In this document: positions 51,440 through 63,420 of the stretch, in pieces
How the letters are laid out: the number at the start of each line of letters is the position of its first letter
Numbering within the stretch: the first letter of the stretch is position 1
NCBI GenBank assembly: GCA_902729315.2
Contig: LR746275.1
Span: 622,501 to 686,500, forward strand
Origin: Spirodela intermedia
Lineage: Eukaryota > Streptophyta > Magnoliopsida > Alismatales > Araceae
Direction: 5' to 3'
Length of the DNA stretch: 64,000 bases
The notes under the pieces: generated by a model
Told to the model about the DNA's origin: nothing
What the model saw: only the letters and a program-made list of their open reading frames with translations
Database searches by the model: none
Program-made: the position numbers and the translations under genes

Positions 51440-53350
51440 AGGGTAACAATTACTAAATTTTTCTCTCAAATTTATTGATTTTTATGCATGGTAGAAGATC
51501 CTTACATCCAAGGCTAGAAAATTCTTTCATTATTTTATTCAAAAATAAAAATCTGAAAGAAAAATTAATTTTGATAGATCTTGAAGGAAGTACAGGTCAA
51601 ACTAAGAACAATCATATGGCCATGAAAAATCATTATATCTCTGATTCATTTCAAAGAGCATCCAATATTAGAGTCCCATTAACACCCACTATTAAATTCG
51701 AAATAAATCTATTTTTTTTTCAAATACTCCCTAATTTTCATGGATTGCCTTTAGAGGAACCTCATCAGCACTTAAAAAAATTTCATATGGTCTATGATTT
51801 AGTTAATCTCCCTTAAGTTATATTGGAAATTATTAAGATGAAATTATTCCCTCGTACACTTAGGGACAAAGCTAGTCATTAGCTATCCACATTAGATAGA
51901 GAATTAATTAGTTGGAAAGATATAAAATAGACTTTTCTTCAAAAATTTTATCTCTTAGGAAAAACTCAAAATATGAGAAAACATATATGGAGTTTTTCTC
52001 AAAGACTAGGAGAAACTTTGCATGAGACATGGAAAAAATTCAAAGATTTACTTAGAAAGTGTCCTCATCATGCTATACCCAAGTGGCAGCTTAATAGAAT
52101 TTTTTATGATAGATTATTATAACAACATAGAAATATGGTTGATTCTATATGTGGAGGAGCCTTTATGGAGAAAACTCTTGATGAGATTTACAATCTTTGT
52201 GAGAATTTAAGTAAAAATTCTAAAGATCAAGCCTCTTTTGAATTATATGACAGGGATAAGTAGAGAGGAATTTATGAATTACATCATGATGATGATTCTA
52301 AACTTAGAAATGAGGTTAATTAGATTAATCAAAGATTAGAAAAAATGATTTACTTATTGACAATATTAGAAAGCCTTTTAACCCTCAACTTAATTCGAAT
52401 AGTACATGTATTATGTATGGTGAAAATGATTATTCTAAATTTCAATATTATAATTTAGATCAATCATTTCACCTTATGCAAGAACAAGTGTAAGTAGCTC
52501 ACAATTTTAATAGAAACAGGGAACCTTTTTCAAATTCTTATAATCTTAATTAGAGGAATAATTTTTCATGAAGAGACCCAAATAATATTCAAAATCTAGA
52601 AGCATTTAGACCTAATTCAAACTTTGAATTTCGTCAAAAATAAGAAAATAGATTTTAGAAAAATCAGTCCTCTCAAATCCGACATGATGCAATAGAAATG
52701 ATGCAGTAAATGAGCCAAATGATGCAACAAACTATTCATCAAATGATGTTGCACCAGAAACAAATTATAGAGGCTCTTGGGAATAAGAGAGAAGAGGGAC
52801 AGCTACCTAGTCAGCCCATAGAAAATCCAGAGAACTGCCCAACAATAGAATTTCACAAAAGGGAGTCTAGTAGTATGAATCTAGGAAAAAACCCATGAAA
52901 CGAAAATATTAGGATAGTGAATGCATTAAGGAGTGGTAAGATCTTACCTGATCCTTATCCCCAAACATTAGAAGAAAAAAAAATATGGACAAACCAAAAC
53001 AAAATCAAATAGGAGTAGAAGAAGATTTTATAGATTCTACCAAAGAAATTTCGAAAGAGAGGACAACTATTCCATTTCCTAAAGCTCTAGAGCTTAGACA
53101 AAGAAACAAAAAGGAACACAATGAAGAAATAAAGAAAATTTTACAAGATGTGCAATTTAGTCTTCCTTTACTCACTGCCATTGAACATATTCTTGAATAT
53201 GCTAGAGTTTTGAAAGAAATGTGTACACCAAAAAGGGCACATAGAGTAGAAAAATTATTGATGCATGCTAGTGCATTATTATTAAATTAATTACCATATA
53301 AATTGAGAGATACAGGTGTCCCTTTAATTTTGTGTGATATTGGTGGATTC
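51440..53350 (+). pseudogene. Forward gag arm of the rearranged Athila element
   Basis: It begins with FMHGRRSLHPRLEN near 51480 and continues through the same gag segments as 11830-13720, including PFPKALELRQRNKKEHNEE near 53070 and EHILEYARVLKEM near 53185. The arm has many in-frame stops, nearly all CAR-to-TAR or TGG-to-TAG/TGA. It breaks off in ILCDIGGFI, just before the protease active site. Confidence 0.85.
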
Positions 53351-54390
53351 ATTTCTTTCAAAACTCTAGCATATTCAAGAATATGTTCAATGGTAATGAG
53401 TAAAGGAAGACTAATTTGTACATCTTGTAAAATTTTCTTTATTTCTTCATTGTGTTCCTTTTTCTTTTTTTGTCTAGGCTCTAGAGCTTTAGGAAATGAA
53501 ATGGTCGTCCTCTCTTTCAAAATTTCTTTGGTAGAATCTATAAAATTCTCTTCTACTCCTATTTGATTTTATTTTGGTTTGTCCATGTTTTCTTTTTCTT
53601 CTAATATTTGGGGATAAAGATCAGGTAAGATTTTACTACTCTTTAATGCATTCACTCTCCTAACATTTTCATTTCGTGAGTTTTTTTCTAGATTCATGCT
53701 ACTAGACTCCCCTTGCTGAAATTCTATTGTTGGGCGATTCTTTAGATTTTCTATGAGCTGACTAAGTAGTTGTCCCTCTTCTCTCTTATTCCTAAGAACC
53801 TCTATAATTTATTTCTAGTGCAGCATCATTTGATTCATAGTTTGTTGTATCATTTGGCTCATTTGCTGTATCATTTCCATAACATCAGGTTGGATTTGAG
53901 AGGACTGATTTTTCTGAAATCTGTTTTCTTGTTTTGGACGAAATTTAGAGTTTGAATTGGGTCTAAGTGCTTCTGGATTTTGAATATTATTTGGGTCTCT
54001 CCATGAAAAATTATTCCTCCAATTAGGATTATAAGAATTTGAAAAAGGTTCCCTGTTTCTATTAAAACTATTAGCTACTTGCACTTGTTCTTGCATAGGG
54101 TGAAATGATTGATCTACATTATAACATTGAAATTCAGAATAATCATTTTTACCATACATAAGACATATACTATTCGAATTAATTTGAGGATTAAAAGGCT
54201 TTCTAATATTGTCAATAAGGAAATTAATTTTTTCTAACCTTTGATTAATCTGATTAACCTCATTTCTAAGTTTAGAATCATCATCATGATGCAATTCATA
54301 AATTCTTCTCTTCTTATCCCTATCATATAATTCAAAAGAGGCTTGATCTTTAGAATTTTCACTTAAATTCTCATAAAGATTGTAATATTG
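53351..54390 (-). pseudogene. Inverted gag arm of the rearranged Athila element
   Basis: On the minus strand this reads gag from the segment near HHDDDSKLRNEVNQINQRLE (54294) through QENRFQKNQSSQIQPD to KERTTISFPKALEPRQKKKK and EHILEYARVLKEM (about 53352). It has a 160-codon open stretch (53815-54294) and only about three stops overall. It is therefore distinctly less decayed than the forward arm, and differs from it by several substitutions. The junction with the forward arm has a short microhomology (CATTT). Confidence 0.85.
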
Positions 54391-54652
54391 ACATGACTCA
54401 GTTATTGTATATTAATTTTTAGAATATCTCCAGCAATGGCTTAATTATTTCCTTTTTTCATAAATTTTAAATAATTTTTTTTATTTCTTAGTATAAAATT
54501 CATAGAAAATCATATTCATTGAGAAAAATTCTGAGTATTTACTAGATATTATATTACATCCTTGTGATCGACTTGAAAAATTACTGCTATTTTTTGAAGT
54601 TTTATTGAATTATAATCGATATATTTATTTAGAAAATGACTAAGTCACGTCA
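54391..54652 (+). repeat. Compound right end: inverted LTR tip plus truncated 3' LTR
   Basis: Positions 54391-54417 are the reverse complement of an LTR 3' terminus, starting exactly at TGACATGAC. From about 54449 forward LTR sequence resumes (TTCCTTTTTTCATAAATTTT) and runs to CACGTCA at 54652. It has an internal deletion of about 80 bases just before the last 16. More than 1.3 kb of the LTR 5' part is absent. Confidence 0.8.
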
Positions 54653-54657
54653 CTATC

Positions 54658-54714
54658 CCTGTGGAGGGTTCTCTTTCTTTTTAGGATTGGTTGTAGGGAA
54701 ATAGGTCCCAAGTT

Positions 54715-54765
<51 letters not shown>

Positions 54766-55881
54766 GTGTATAGATAGATATATATTAGAAGAATAACTCA
54801 TGCATATATAAAGACATGAGGATTTTGAAAGACATTTTCACTTTTTAATTTATTTCTTGATATAAGTGATGGATCTTCCCTTCCCATTTGTGGTGTGAGT
54901 GGATGATGCTGGATTCGAAATATTATAATATATTCTCCTTAATCATGCAAAACTGCTAAAATGTTAACATATCCTATTATGGTATCACTACTTGAAGCAA
55001 AAGCAAAGAGTGCATAGGGGTCAATGCATGCAAACTTTGTGATCAAAGTGGTAAACTTGCTTAGTCAGTATTAACATGACACCAATAGAAAAGAAGGAAT
55101 TTATAAGTTAAAACTTGGACAAAAGAAGTGTTAGTATTTGACATGGCAGTTATGTTTCAGCAATGATATTGAACCTTCAAATGTTGACACTTATAAAATT
55201 GTAGTGGTTATATCGATCAAAATAGCAACAAGAGATCAAAATAACAAAGTAATACTTTTTGCAATGACTTTTTGTGAGATACAACAAGCCACTATGGAGA
55301 ATAAATGAGAGAGTTTTGCAAGCTCGTGCAAATTTACAGTTGGGGACCTGTGGAAAAAAATCTCCTCTCCCTCTCTCTCTATGAAGCTGACCAATCTTTG
55401 AGAGACTTCATCATCACCAAAGTTATTAAAGGCTAGGTTTTGTGAGTGATGTCAATTAGCTCTTCATTTCCCAATCTGGGCAGGATTTTTTAGGTCAATG
55501 CTAGTGTAGTTGTAAGGAGGAGGCTTAAGTGATACCTTAGGACTTCTGACTTGTGAATGTTTAGTAGAAACCCGGTGGAGGAGATATCCGAGGAAAGGGT
55601 TGGGGATTAGAATAGGTGTAGGTTAGATTGAACAAAAAAAAAGCTTGTTGCATCATCATGTGATTGAATTATGTTCATAATTTGGTTTTAGCAGTCGCGA
55701 TTGCCATAAATCTTCCACTTAGACCTAGCTTGCACCTTCCAATGATACACTTGGCTCTCACCTAGCATATTGACGAGTCAATGACCAGCCACTTCGTCAT
55801 CTGAAAATGGTGGGGAAAAGATAATAAGATATCATTAAAGTATGATTTTAATTTCTTACAAGCGGACATGGTTCTTGGAAT

Positions 55882-55917
<36 letters not shown>

Positions 55918-56184
55918 TAAAATAATTGTCAGGGGAAATCATCTTATTGGACGTGTTCACGTGAACCACATCTCAATCCTTGAACTGGCCTTGAATCGGC
56001 GTCCTCAGCACCGGTTAGCTACCTCACTGCCATTGTTAGTCGCACCGCTTGGCCACTCTGCGACGAAAACGCAGGGCAATATCCCCTCACCAGCTAGCAG
56101 TTCTCAGAGGCAGAAAGGTTCAGATGAGCCCAACATTCCACCAGACTCTCCGAGATAGGCTTCATTGTTTGTAACTGAGACCGT

Positions 56185-56231
<47 letters not shown>

Positions 56232-56252
56232 GCTCTTTCTCTCTCTTGACTT
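54658..56252. other. Intergenic region with microsatellites
   Basis: No gene recognised. A CT run followed by a TA run lies at 54715-54780, a GA run at 55885-55914 and a long CT run at 56187-56225. The block at 55950-56150 has ordinary base composition and a 96-codon frame with no recognisable domain. This is the 3' side of the minus-strand carboxypeptidase gene. Confidence 0.5.
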
Positions 56253-57695
56253 TTATCTGCGGATGGGAAGCTGGAGGCCCGATAAGTAGGAGTTGATGAC
56301 GACGAGGGACTCGCGTGGTTTGTTGAGAGGGACCAAATGGCCCGCCCCTCTCACCGTTGCCACCGTCAGCCCTTCGTACTCCGCGAATCTCCCTCCCACC
56401 TGTGCCTCGGAAGAGGTACTTGCATATTTAAGAACGGGCTCGCACATATATATTCATATACATATAGTTGTAGAGAGTAGAGAGAGAGAGAGAGAGAGAT
56501 AGAGAGAGAGATAGAGGACCTGGCCGCGGTGATACCAAGGACGCCACTGAGCTCTAAGGGGGAGACCCAGAGACTCCACCCAGTACCTTGTTCCGATGAC
56601 TGGAACCCTCCCGTCGGCGTCCCCACTGTCACTCTCCTCCCCAACGCAAAAAGCCAAGGGTGACTTGTCAGAACGTGAGGCGACAAAGCATACTGTAGAG
56701 TGAGTGAGAGAGAGAGAGAGAGAGACCTGTAGACCCAGATCCTCATCCCGGCGGCGATGAGCTTGAGGTAGATGTGGGTCACGGAGAGGACGGTGTAATT
56801 GTAATTCCTCAGTATGGAATCACTGCAAGAAAACAAGGGCAAAAGACGAATGAATCTCAGAACAGGCTCATCCAACCTTATGACTGAACCCATCGCCGGT
56901 CAACTGCATCTCACTCACCTGCAAACCTTCCACCTCCTGTTATCGCCAGCAATGGCGTCGGCGTGAAGCGACCTTCTCACCTCAGCCCTGTTGAAGTACT
57001 CCTCCGCGTACGCCGAGAAGCAAGGGTCATAACCGCCAGCACCCATCCTCGTCGTCCTCGACGCTACCATATCCTCCACCACTGCTGCCGCCGCCGACGG
57101 CGAAGAGGGCGTCAAAGTGCACTTTGGCGCATATATGTTGTAGATGTCGATCTCCCGGTACTGCCGGAAGACTCTGTCCATGGCGACGGAGCACTCACTG
57201 GGCCACCTGTAATGGCGGAAGTCGCAGACTCGGCTGGCGAGCCGGAAGAGCTCGTCGGAGATGACGGTGTGGCTCCATGCAAACTCCAGCAGGCCCTTGG
57301 AATCGTAGTAGTCTTCCGTTTCGGGGTTTCCTACCTGGGGATGGGCCGTATATGAGCACCCAATTCTTCCTCAGACATGATCTGAATTGCGTAATGTCTG
57401 AAAGAAATGCCTTACTATGAATCCTCTCAGATTGATCCGCGGGAACTTCCCAGAGGAGTCCTCGTTGCGATCGTAAATGAGCTCTGCAAGCTGGGGGACG
57501 TAGTGACCTGCCACAGAAAGGAGATGGAAGCTCCCTAAATGGGACCAAACAGCGAGGAAAGTGGGGCTGTCGCCACTGTACAACCCCATCAGAGTGTATC
57601 TGTAAACCTAACTATCTCTCTGTCTTTGTAGACATTCATATATCTGGTTTCAGATGGTAGACATTGTATTCCTCTTTCTCTGTGTGGCTTTTCAA

Positions 57696-57733
<38 letters not shown>

Positions 57734-59014
57734 CCTCTCTCCCCGCACCCTTCCTCGCCCATTCCCCTTCTCTCCCTTTCTATTTCTGGTTTCAGCGGTA
57801 GGCATCGTAAACCTCTCCTCTCTGCACCGCGACTGTTATTTTTCTTGGTTACCTTGGAATTTTCTCAGAAGATGACAACCTACACTCACGGAGGGATCTA
57901 AGTACACTGGCCCAATGGCAGACTCTCTCTCTTCCCACCTTTCCATGCGGAGAAACTCGTGATGAAGGAAGAGATAAAAAATGGGCAAACATTAGCCGCG
58001 GATTAGCGTACTTACCGGCATAACTCTCTCCTGATATATAGAAATCATGGGACTTGTACTGAGGAAATCTCTCATACCAATTGACCAGAAACTCGTAGGC
58101 GTCCTCAGCTGCACAGCTCAATGAGTCATCTCCCCCAGAGGTAGAGAGAAAAAGGAAGCGAGAGACAGCAAGAGAAAGAGAGAGAGAGAGAGAAAGAGAG
58201 AGAGAGGGAGCTTTGCCCATTACCGACAAGCTCATCATTCAGCTTGTTGAGATCAGAAGATGTGTTGGTGTAGGAGAACCCGACTCCGACGGGAGACTCC
58301 AAGAATAGAAGATTTGCTTCTGCAAGAGCATATACAGTATTCAGATTCTATACGAAATGAGAACCCAGTCTTCATAAGATGAATGAAGGCGATAGAGAAA
58401 AAAAGCTACTTCCGTGAAGACATGAGGAGAGAAACACGGTGGACGACGGACCTTGATTCCAAGCGTATCTATTGAACTCTAGCCCATTCCCATCTCTCTT
58501 CACTCTTAGAGGACCCAGCTCCACAGCTGCCCCATAGCCAACGGAAGAACAGCCAGGACCTGCGAATAGATACATTCATCGACAGACAGACAGAGATATA
58601 TACATCGATAGGTAGATAGATAGATAGATAGACAGTGAGAGAGAGATAAGCAAAGATTTCTTCACTCTCAGAAGAAATGAACATCATAGTCAATCGACAG
58701 GCGGTACCTCCATTGAGCCAGAGGAGAAGAGGTCTACGAGAGGGAAGAGTCTGAGCCACAAAGAACCAGTAGAAGAGGGCTCTCCCACTCTCCCCGTCCA
58801 CGGTGATGAAGCCCGAGTACTGCGAGATGGGGGCTGGGCTGGGGGGCTGCCCCGGAAGATTGACCACTCGGTGGGACTCCTGGGCGCGGAGGTCTCCCCC
58901 CAGCCATGGCGATTCTTCTGCACTTGCAAGCAGGCAGATGGAGAGAAGATGGGAAACTGCTGTAAAGACGAGGTAGAGAGAAGAGAGGGATGGGGTTCTC
59001 ATTTCATCTCCCAT
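56253..59014 (-). CDS. Serine carboxypeptidase-like protein (family S10, carboxypeptidase II type)
   Basis: S10 enzymes are secreted or vacuolar serine hydrolases that remove C-terminal residues or act as acyltransferases. Nine exons join in phase: 58708-59014, 58452-58559, 58224-58319, 58016-58108, 57416-57507, 56919-57334, 56727-56822, 56520-56625 and 56253-56399, giving 486 residues, normal for the family. The start at 59014 gives a signal peptide ([17 protein letters not shown]...LLASA); an in-frame Met 46 codons upstream is less likely. Motifs: [18 protein letters not shown] (oxyanion region), [37 protein letters not shown] (nucleophile Ser199), [15 protein letters not shown] (catalytic Asp 405/407) and [12 protein letters not shown] (His459). 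The wording is closest to the plant SCPL31-34 group. Several introns carry CT repeats directly beside the splice donors. Confidence 0.95.
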
Positions 59015-60652
59015 CGTAAGCAAGCGCTTTCGGGGATGAAAGAGAGAAAAAGGGTTATAAAGGGAGGTGAGAGGCGGAAGTGGGGCTGCCTTCTGACGGG
59101 AAACAGGGAAGGAGACCCTCCAGCCGATCATGGCGCAGAGAAATCGTGCCATGTCGACTGCAAGAAGAATATTGATCTCAATTACAATAATAGGTAATAC
59201 GTGATTATAACAACATGTATATTCGGCTCATTGTCAATTAATTTTTGGTTGGAATGTCCAATCCATAATGGGTAGATAGTTAAGCACATCGTCTTAAGTT
59301 TTATGGCAATGAATTTGAGACTATTCTTGCACAGTGTACAAACACATCTTTGCCACATTTAGAACTAGGCACATGGCTACGTCTTGATTAGAGTCTAGAT
59401 ATGAACTCTTTCGTTGACTTCTTCTTCACACGCCCTCCTCCTCTAGGAAAGTCAACATTGGGGCCCTGTGATGGGGACACAAGGTCCAATATTTGTGTTT
59501 CTATTGTTAAGAGAAATATTTTGAGTATTTTTTTAAGTAATTTTATGAAATTAAAATAAATTTTTTTATAGGTTTTCTCTATAAGTCTCAATTGAACAAA
59601 TGTAGGAATAAATGGGGAAAAAACCCCTTTTTTTGTAAGGTTTACAAAATAACCTTTCTTAACTTGGATTTGTGAAAACAAGGTGGGTCCAATTTTTTTG
59701 GATAGTATACTTAGTGGGTACCTCTTTAGTGAAACATTTTGATTTATCATGGTTTCACTTGAAGCCTACTTGAGATACTCTTTTAAAACACAACTTCCTA
59801 GGGTTTTGCTATTCTCCTTGGAAAAAAGTCAACGCACAATAAGAATAATTATAGCTCTAGTTTATGCACTCAGCATTAGCTTCATGACTCAAAAGTCCTA
59901 GAAACACTAAAAGGTATCAGAAATCCTACACTTATATGGGTAAGGCAAGTCCTACATCTCAATGCGAATGAGACACCTTTCTTGGTGTAAGTATGTGTTT
60001 TGACGAGATTATATGATGAATGAGTCATGTTGTCTATAACAAGTGATTCCAGAAAGAAATCTAATGCGAGAGATGGGGGACATCATAATTCAAGTGAGTT
60101 CACTCCACCTTTTAGACTAATAAATGGATCAATCAATACAGCCACATTAATTAATAATTTGTGGAGTATAATAATTAACAACAGGTTTTAACTCTCTTCT
60201 ATAGATTGATGATGCTAGAACTAGAAGGTTGTAGTAGGTTTGTTTTGCTCGAGTAAATGTTATTCAAAACACTTTTGATTGATCTCAACTGTGCGTGAAC
60301 CTTTTCTAGAAGTTAGTAGCCTTTAAATAATAAATGCTAAATCAATGACTTATTTGGAATCACAACCCTTGACCAGTTTTGAAACCTATATATGTAGTGC
60401 TATTCATGTATTACTGCTCCTTTTTTCCATCTTTATCCATAACTCTAGATTTATAATTTATAACACACGTTGCCAATAACTTTTTTTTATTGATCTTTTT
60501 TTTTTTGGACTTTTTTGGAGGTCAGAAGCCACTTATGCAATAAATACTTCACTGAAATGACCTTCTTTTTTGTTTTACAGCTTATTTGGGATTTTAAATA
60601 GTAAACAATCTACCAAATTTCTCTTTTACCACTCATAAATGGAAACATGTTA

Positions 60653-60686
<34 letters not shown>

Positions 60687-60839
60687 GTCAAACCTTGTGG
60701 GATTTTACGACAGGCAATGGCGCAGTCTTGATACGTGGGACCCGCAACATGAGCGGAGGAGAAGGGGAGGGGTGGGGGGTTTCTTCTTCCAGCAAGGCCG
60801 CCGGCGGGGGCAACGTTGAGAGGAGTGCGCAAGTACACC
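59015..60839. other. Divergent intergenic region between the carboxypeptidase and NFU1 genes
   Basis: The first 150 bases are the carboxypeptidase leader with GA-rich sequence (CT on its sense strand). From 59200 to 60600 the DNA is AT-rich with no recognised gene. A CT run at 60656-60686 begins the NFU1 leader. Confidence 0.5.
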
Positions 60840-63018
60840 ATGAGAGCTCTCGCCGCCGACGTCCTCAGGACGAGCCCCTCCCCAGCGGTTAAGCTTCGTC
60901 TTCGTCCCCACCATCGTCCTCTTCCTTCGTTCCTTGGTTGCCCCTGGAGATGGGGGAGCGTCACCTCCAGAATCCCCATCCTCGCCGCCGGTTCTTCCCC
61001 CTCCTCCACAGCGTCATCTGGCTCGCCGGGGCTGTACTCCGCCGAGACTTTCGAGCTCACCGCCGCTAACGTGGATCTGGTCCTCGAGGACGTCAGGCCC
61101 TACCTCATCGCGGACGGGGGTAACGTCGAGGTCGTCTCGGTGGTGGACGGGGTCATCTCCCTGAAGCTCCAAGGTTGGGAAATTCATCTCCTCCAGCCCC
61201 CATGTTTTTTCTTCGTTGCTCGTTGCTACTTCCAGGTTTCATATTCCTGGTACGGTTCGCAGGTCGGATTGACGATTGATCACCGTCTGCCCTACTAAAG
61301 CTCGTATGAAATCCATGGAAATCATATGTTCTTCGCGTCATTCTTTTTTGAGCAATAATTTGGCCCATGGAAACTGTTCGTGAGCTTCAATCTGATTTCC
61401 TTTGGCGGTGCCATCTGCAGCAAGCCTGTAAAACTGCGAATGTCCCTCCATTCAAGAGGATGAAACACAGTCTGGCCATGAGCACGGCCTTGTGTGGTCC
61501 TCCGAAATGTTTCTATAATTAGTTGTCGCCTTTCCTCAGATCATCAAATACTAGCTAGTATTCAACAAGTCTTCCCACTTACCCCGAGTTTTCCTAGCAA
61601 GATCTTACAGAAGATTCTCTATCCTTGGAAACCTCCGTGATGCCACATACATCTCAGTACAGGATCTTCTTCTATCCGACGTCCCCATGGTTTTCCCTGA
61701 AATACTGAACCTGCAGCATCGTTGGGACCTCTGTGCCAGGAGGAGTTTGGAGCTCCCTTCCATCGCTTTCATCAGCACCATTGTTCTCTAGCCTGTTGAT
61801 TTTCTCCCCTTATGAAATACCGATTTTTCCATGCATCCTCTGCGGTGACGGTGGCAGACTCGAGTTTCCCGTTGAGCTTACAGTCCAAGGATAAATCAAA
61901 TCGGTATCATTAGAAACCGTTGTTCATTGCTTTTAAGATCTTCTCCCATCCACAGAGCCTCTGGAATGGAGCCTCTGTTGAACTGATTGATGCTCCTCGG
62001 AGCAGGAAAATCGTGCCCCTTGAGTTGACTTTTTTCCTTTCTGTCCGTGGGGATATTGTGGATAATCAAATCGGTCTCATTAGAAAAAGCTGAGTGATCC
62101 TCACTCATCATCAGAGCTGCATCCTATGTTGTTGGATGTATTCTCCTTTCTTCTCGGGATGAGTCAAAATTGTATTTTTTTCCAATCTGGATACACTTTC
62201 CTCGGCCTTTTCTCCCTCCGCTGCCATGGGTAGCTCTCATTCCTAGTTTGTTCAGGTGTTTCTAGATGATCACAGAGTTCACGTCATCCACAGAAGCCCA
62301 CTGTCTGCTTAGCTGGTTTGACTTTGTGGAAACATTGATTGCGTAATTCAGGGACATCCGCTGGTTTAAGTGAGATCATAATATCTCCAATCGAGTTCAG
62401 GAGGTACCCAGATGCCACCTGGAGATATTTTTTTTGTTTCTGGGTTTGTTTGTAGAAGGCGGATGGCGCTGATTTAGAAGTGGGTTGTTGATTAAATGTA
62501 GTATTTTGACTTCCCACAACTTGGAGAGTTGACAATTTGGGCGTCGGTTTGACTTCACAGGAGCATGCGGGAGCTGCCCGAGTTCGACGACGACCATGAC
62601 GATGGGCATCGAGAGAGTCTTGAAAGAGAAATTCGGGGACGCGGTGAAAGAGATTCGCCAAGCTCCCGATGAACAGCAGGCTGAGACAACAGTTGAGGTC
62701 AGCCCCGTTGACTTTCTGCTCATTCCTCGTCCTCGTCCTCATCTTCTGATTAAAACTAGAAATGGATGCGCTGCGCCTTTGTGGGATGAGTCTGTGATGC
62801 CGGCTTTGCCTTGACTGTCCATGCTGTAGGCCGTCAACAATCATCTGGACATTCTGAGACCGGCCATCAAGAACTACGGCGGGAGCGTGGAAGTCATATC
62901 CGTGGATGGCGCGGAGTGCCACGTCAGATACGTGGGCCCCGAAAGTATCGGCACCGGCATCAAGGCGGCGATCAAGGAGAGGTTTCCTGATATCCTCAAT
63001 GTTGTGTTCTCGGGTTAG
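60840..63018 (+). CDS. NFU1: Chloroplast NifU-like Fe-S scaffold protein, NFU1 type
   Basis: Plastid NFU proteins bind and transfer Fe-S clusters to apoproteins. Three exons join in phase: 60840-61173, 62561-62697 and 62830-63018, 660 bases in all, giving 219 residues. The first about 65 residues are a Ser/Arg/Pro-rich transit peptide (MRALAADVLRTSPSPAVKLR). The first NFU domain (about 73-145) includes VRPYLIADGGNVEVVSVVDG and GACGSCPSSTTTMTMGIERV with the CxxC cluster ligands. The second domain (HLDILRPAIKNYGGSVEVIS ... GPESIGTGIKAAIKERFPDI) lacks CxxC, as known for plastid NFU proteins. The IKNYGG wording fits NFU1/OsNifU1 rather than NFU2/3. The ATG at 60840 was chosen as the first in frame; no upstream ATG is in frame. 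Confidence 0.94.
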
Positions 63019-63420
63019 CTTCTCTCTGTCTCTGTTTACGACAGCCCCTGTAAGCTGCAAGGCCACACTTCCTCCCCCGGATGTCATGATCGCCACTTTT
63101 CTTCACGGTTTCCTGACATTTTCAGCTCTCGGAGTATAAAGAGAGCATTTTTTTTCTTTTTGTGGAAAATTTACGATGAACACGAGCGATGGCAGACAGA
63201 AACTTTCCATCTTTGGGTTTGAAGAGATCGAAGATCTGCAGAAGAGAAGAATGACCCCTCATCTCTCCTGGCGTCCGAATCTCACGACCCAGCTGCGCTT
63301 GATCCTGGAAGAGCTAGTTCCACGGGATCCCTAACCCTAAGTCTCCAACCCTAGGCCGTCTCCACCATCTTCTTCAAACGGCAAGAGAAAGTTGCAGTGC
63401 TTCTGGATTAGGGGCGGAGG
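63019..63420. other. Convergent 3' region between NFU1 and the membrane protein gene
   Basis: Both neighbours end here. No gene of its own was recognised. A run of T lies at 63149-63160. Confidence 0.45.

Larger units (their letters stand above)
49658..54652 (+). mobile_element. Rearranged Athila-type element with palindromic gag interior
   Basis: The element is bounded by perfect CTATC duplications (49653-49657 and 54653-54657). It starts with a full 5' LTR (TAATAAG, first G mutated to A) and ends in an LTR terminus (CACGTCA). Between them are leader and gag in forward orientation (to about 53350), then gag again in reverse orientation (53351-54390), about 27 bases of inverted LTR terminus, about 30 bases of unplaced sequence, and a truncated forward 3' LTR. 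Pol is missing altogether. Both gag arms match the nested Athila copy at 11830-13600. Confidence 0.9.

Noticed and set aside
58469-59152. Carboxypeptidase start at 59152 (46 residues longer)
   Set aside because: The N-terminus would put a charged Pro-rich stretch before the signal peptide; the Met at 59014 gives a normal secretory signal.
60650-61060. 136-codon antisense frame over NFU1 exon 1
   Set aside because: It begins in the CT microsatellite (Arg-Glu repeat artefact) and runs opposite the transit peptide and NFU domain.
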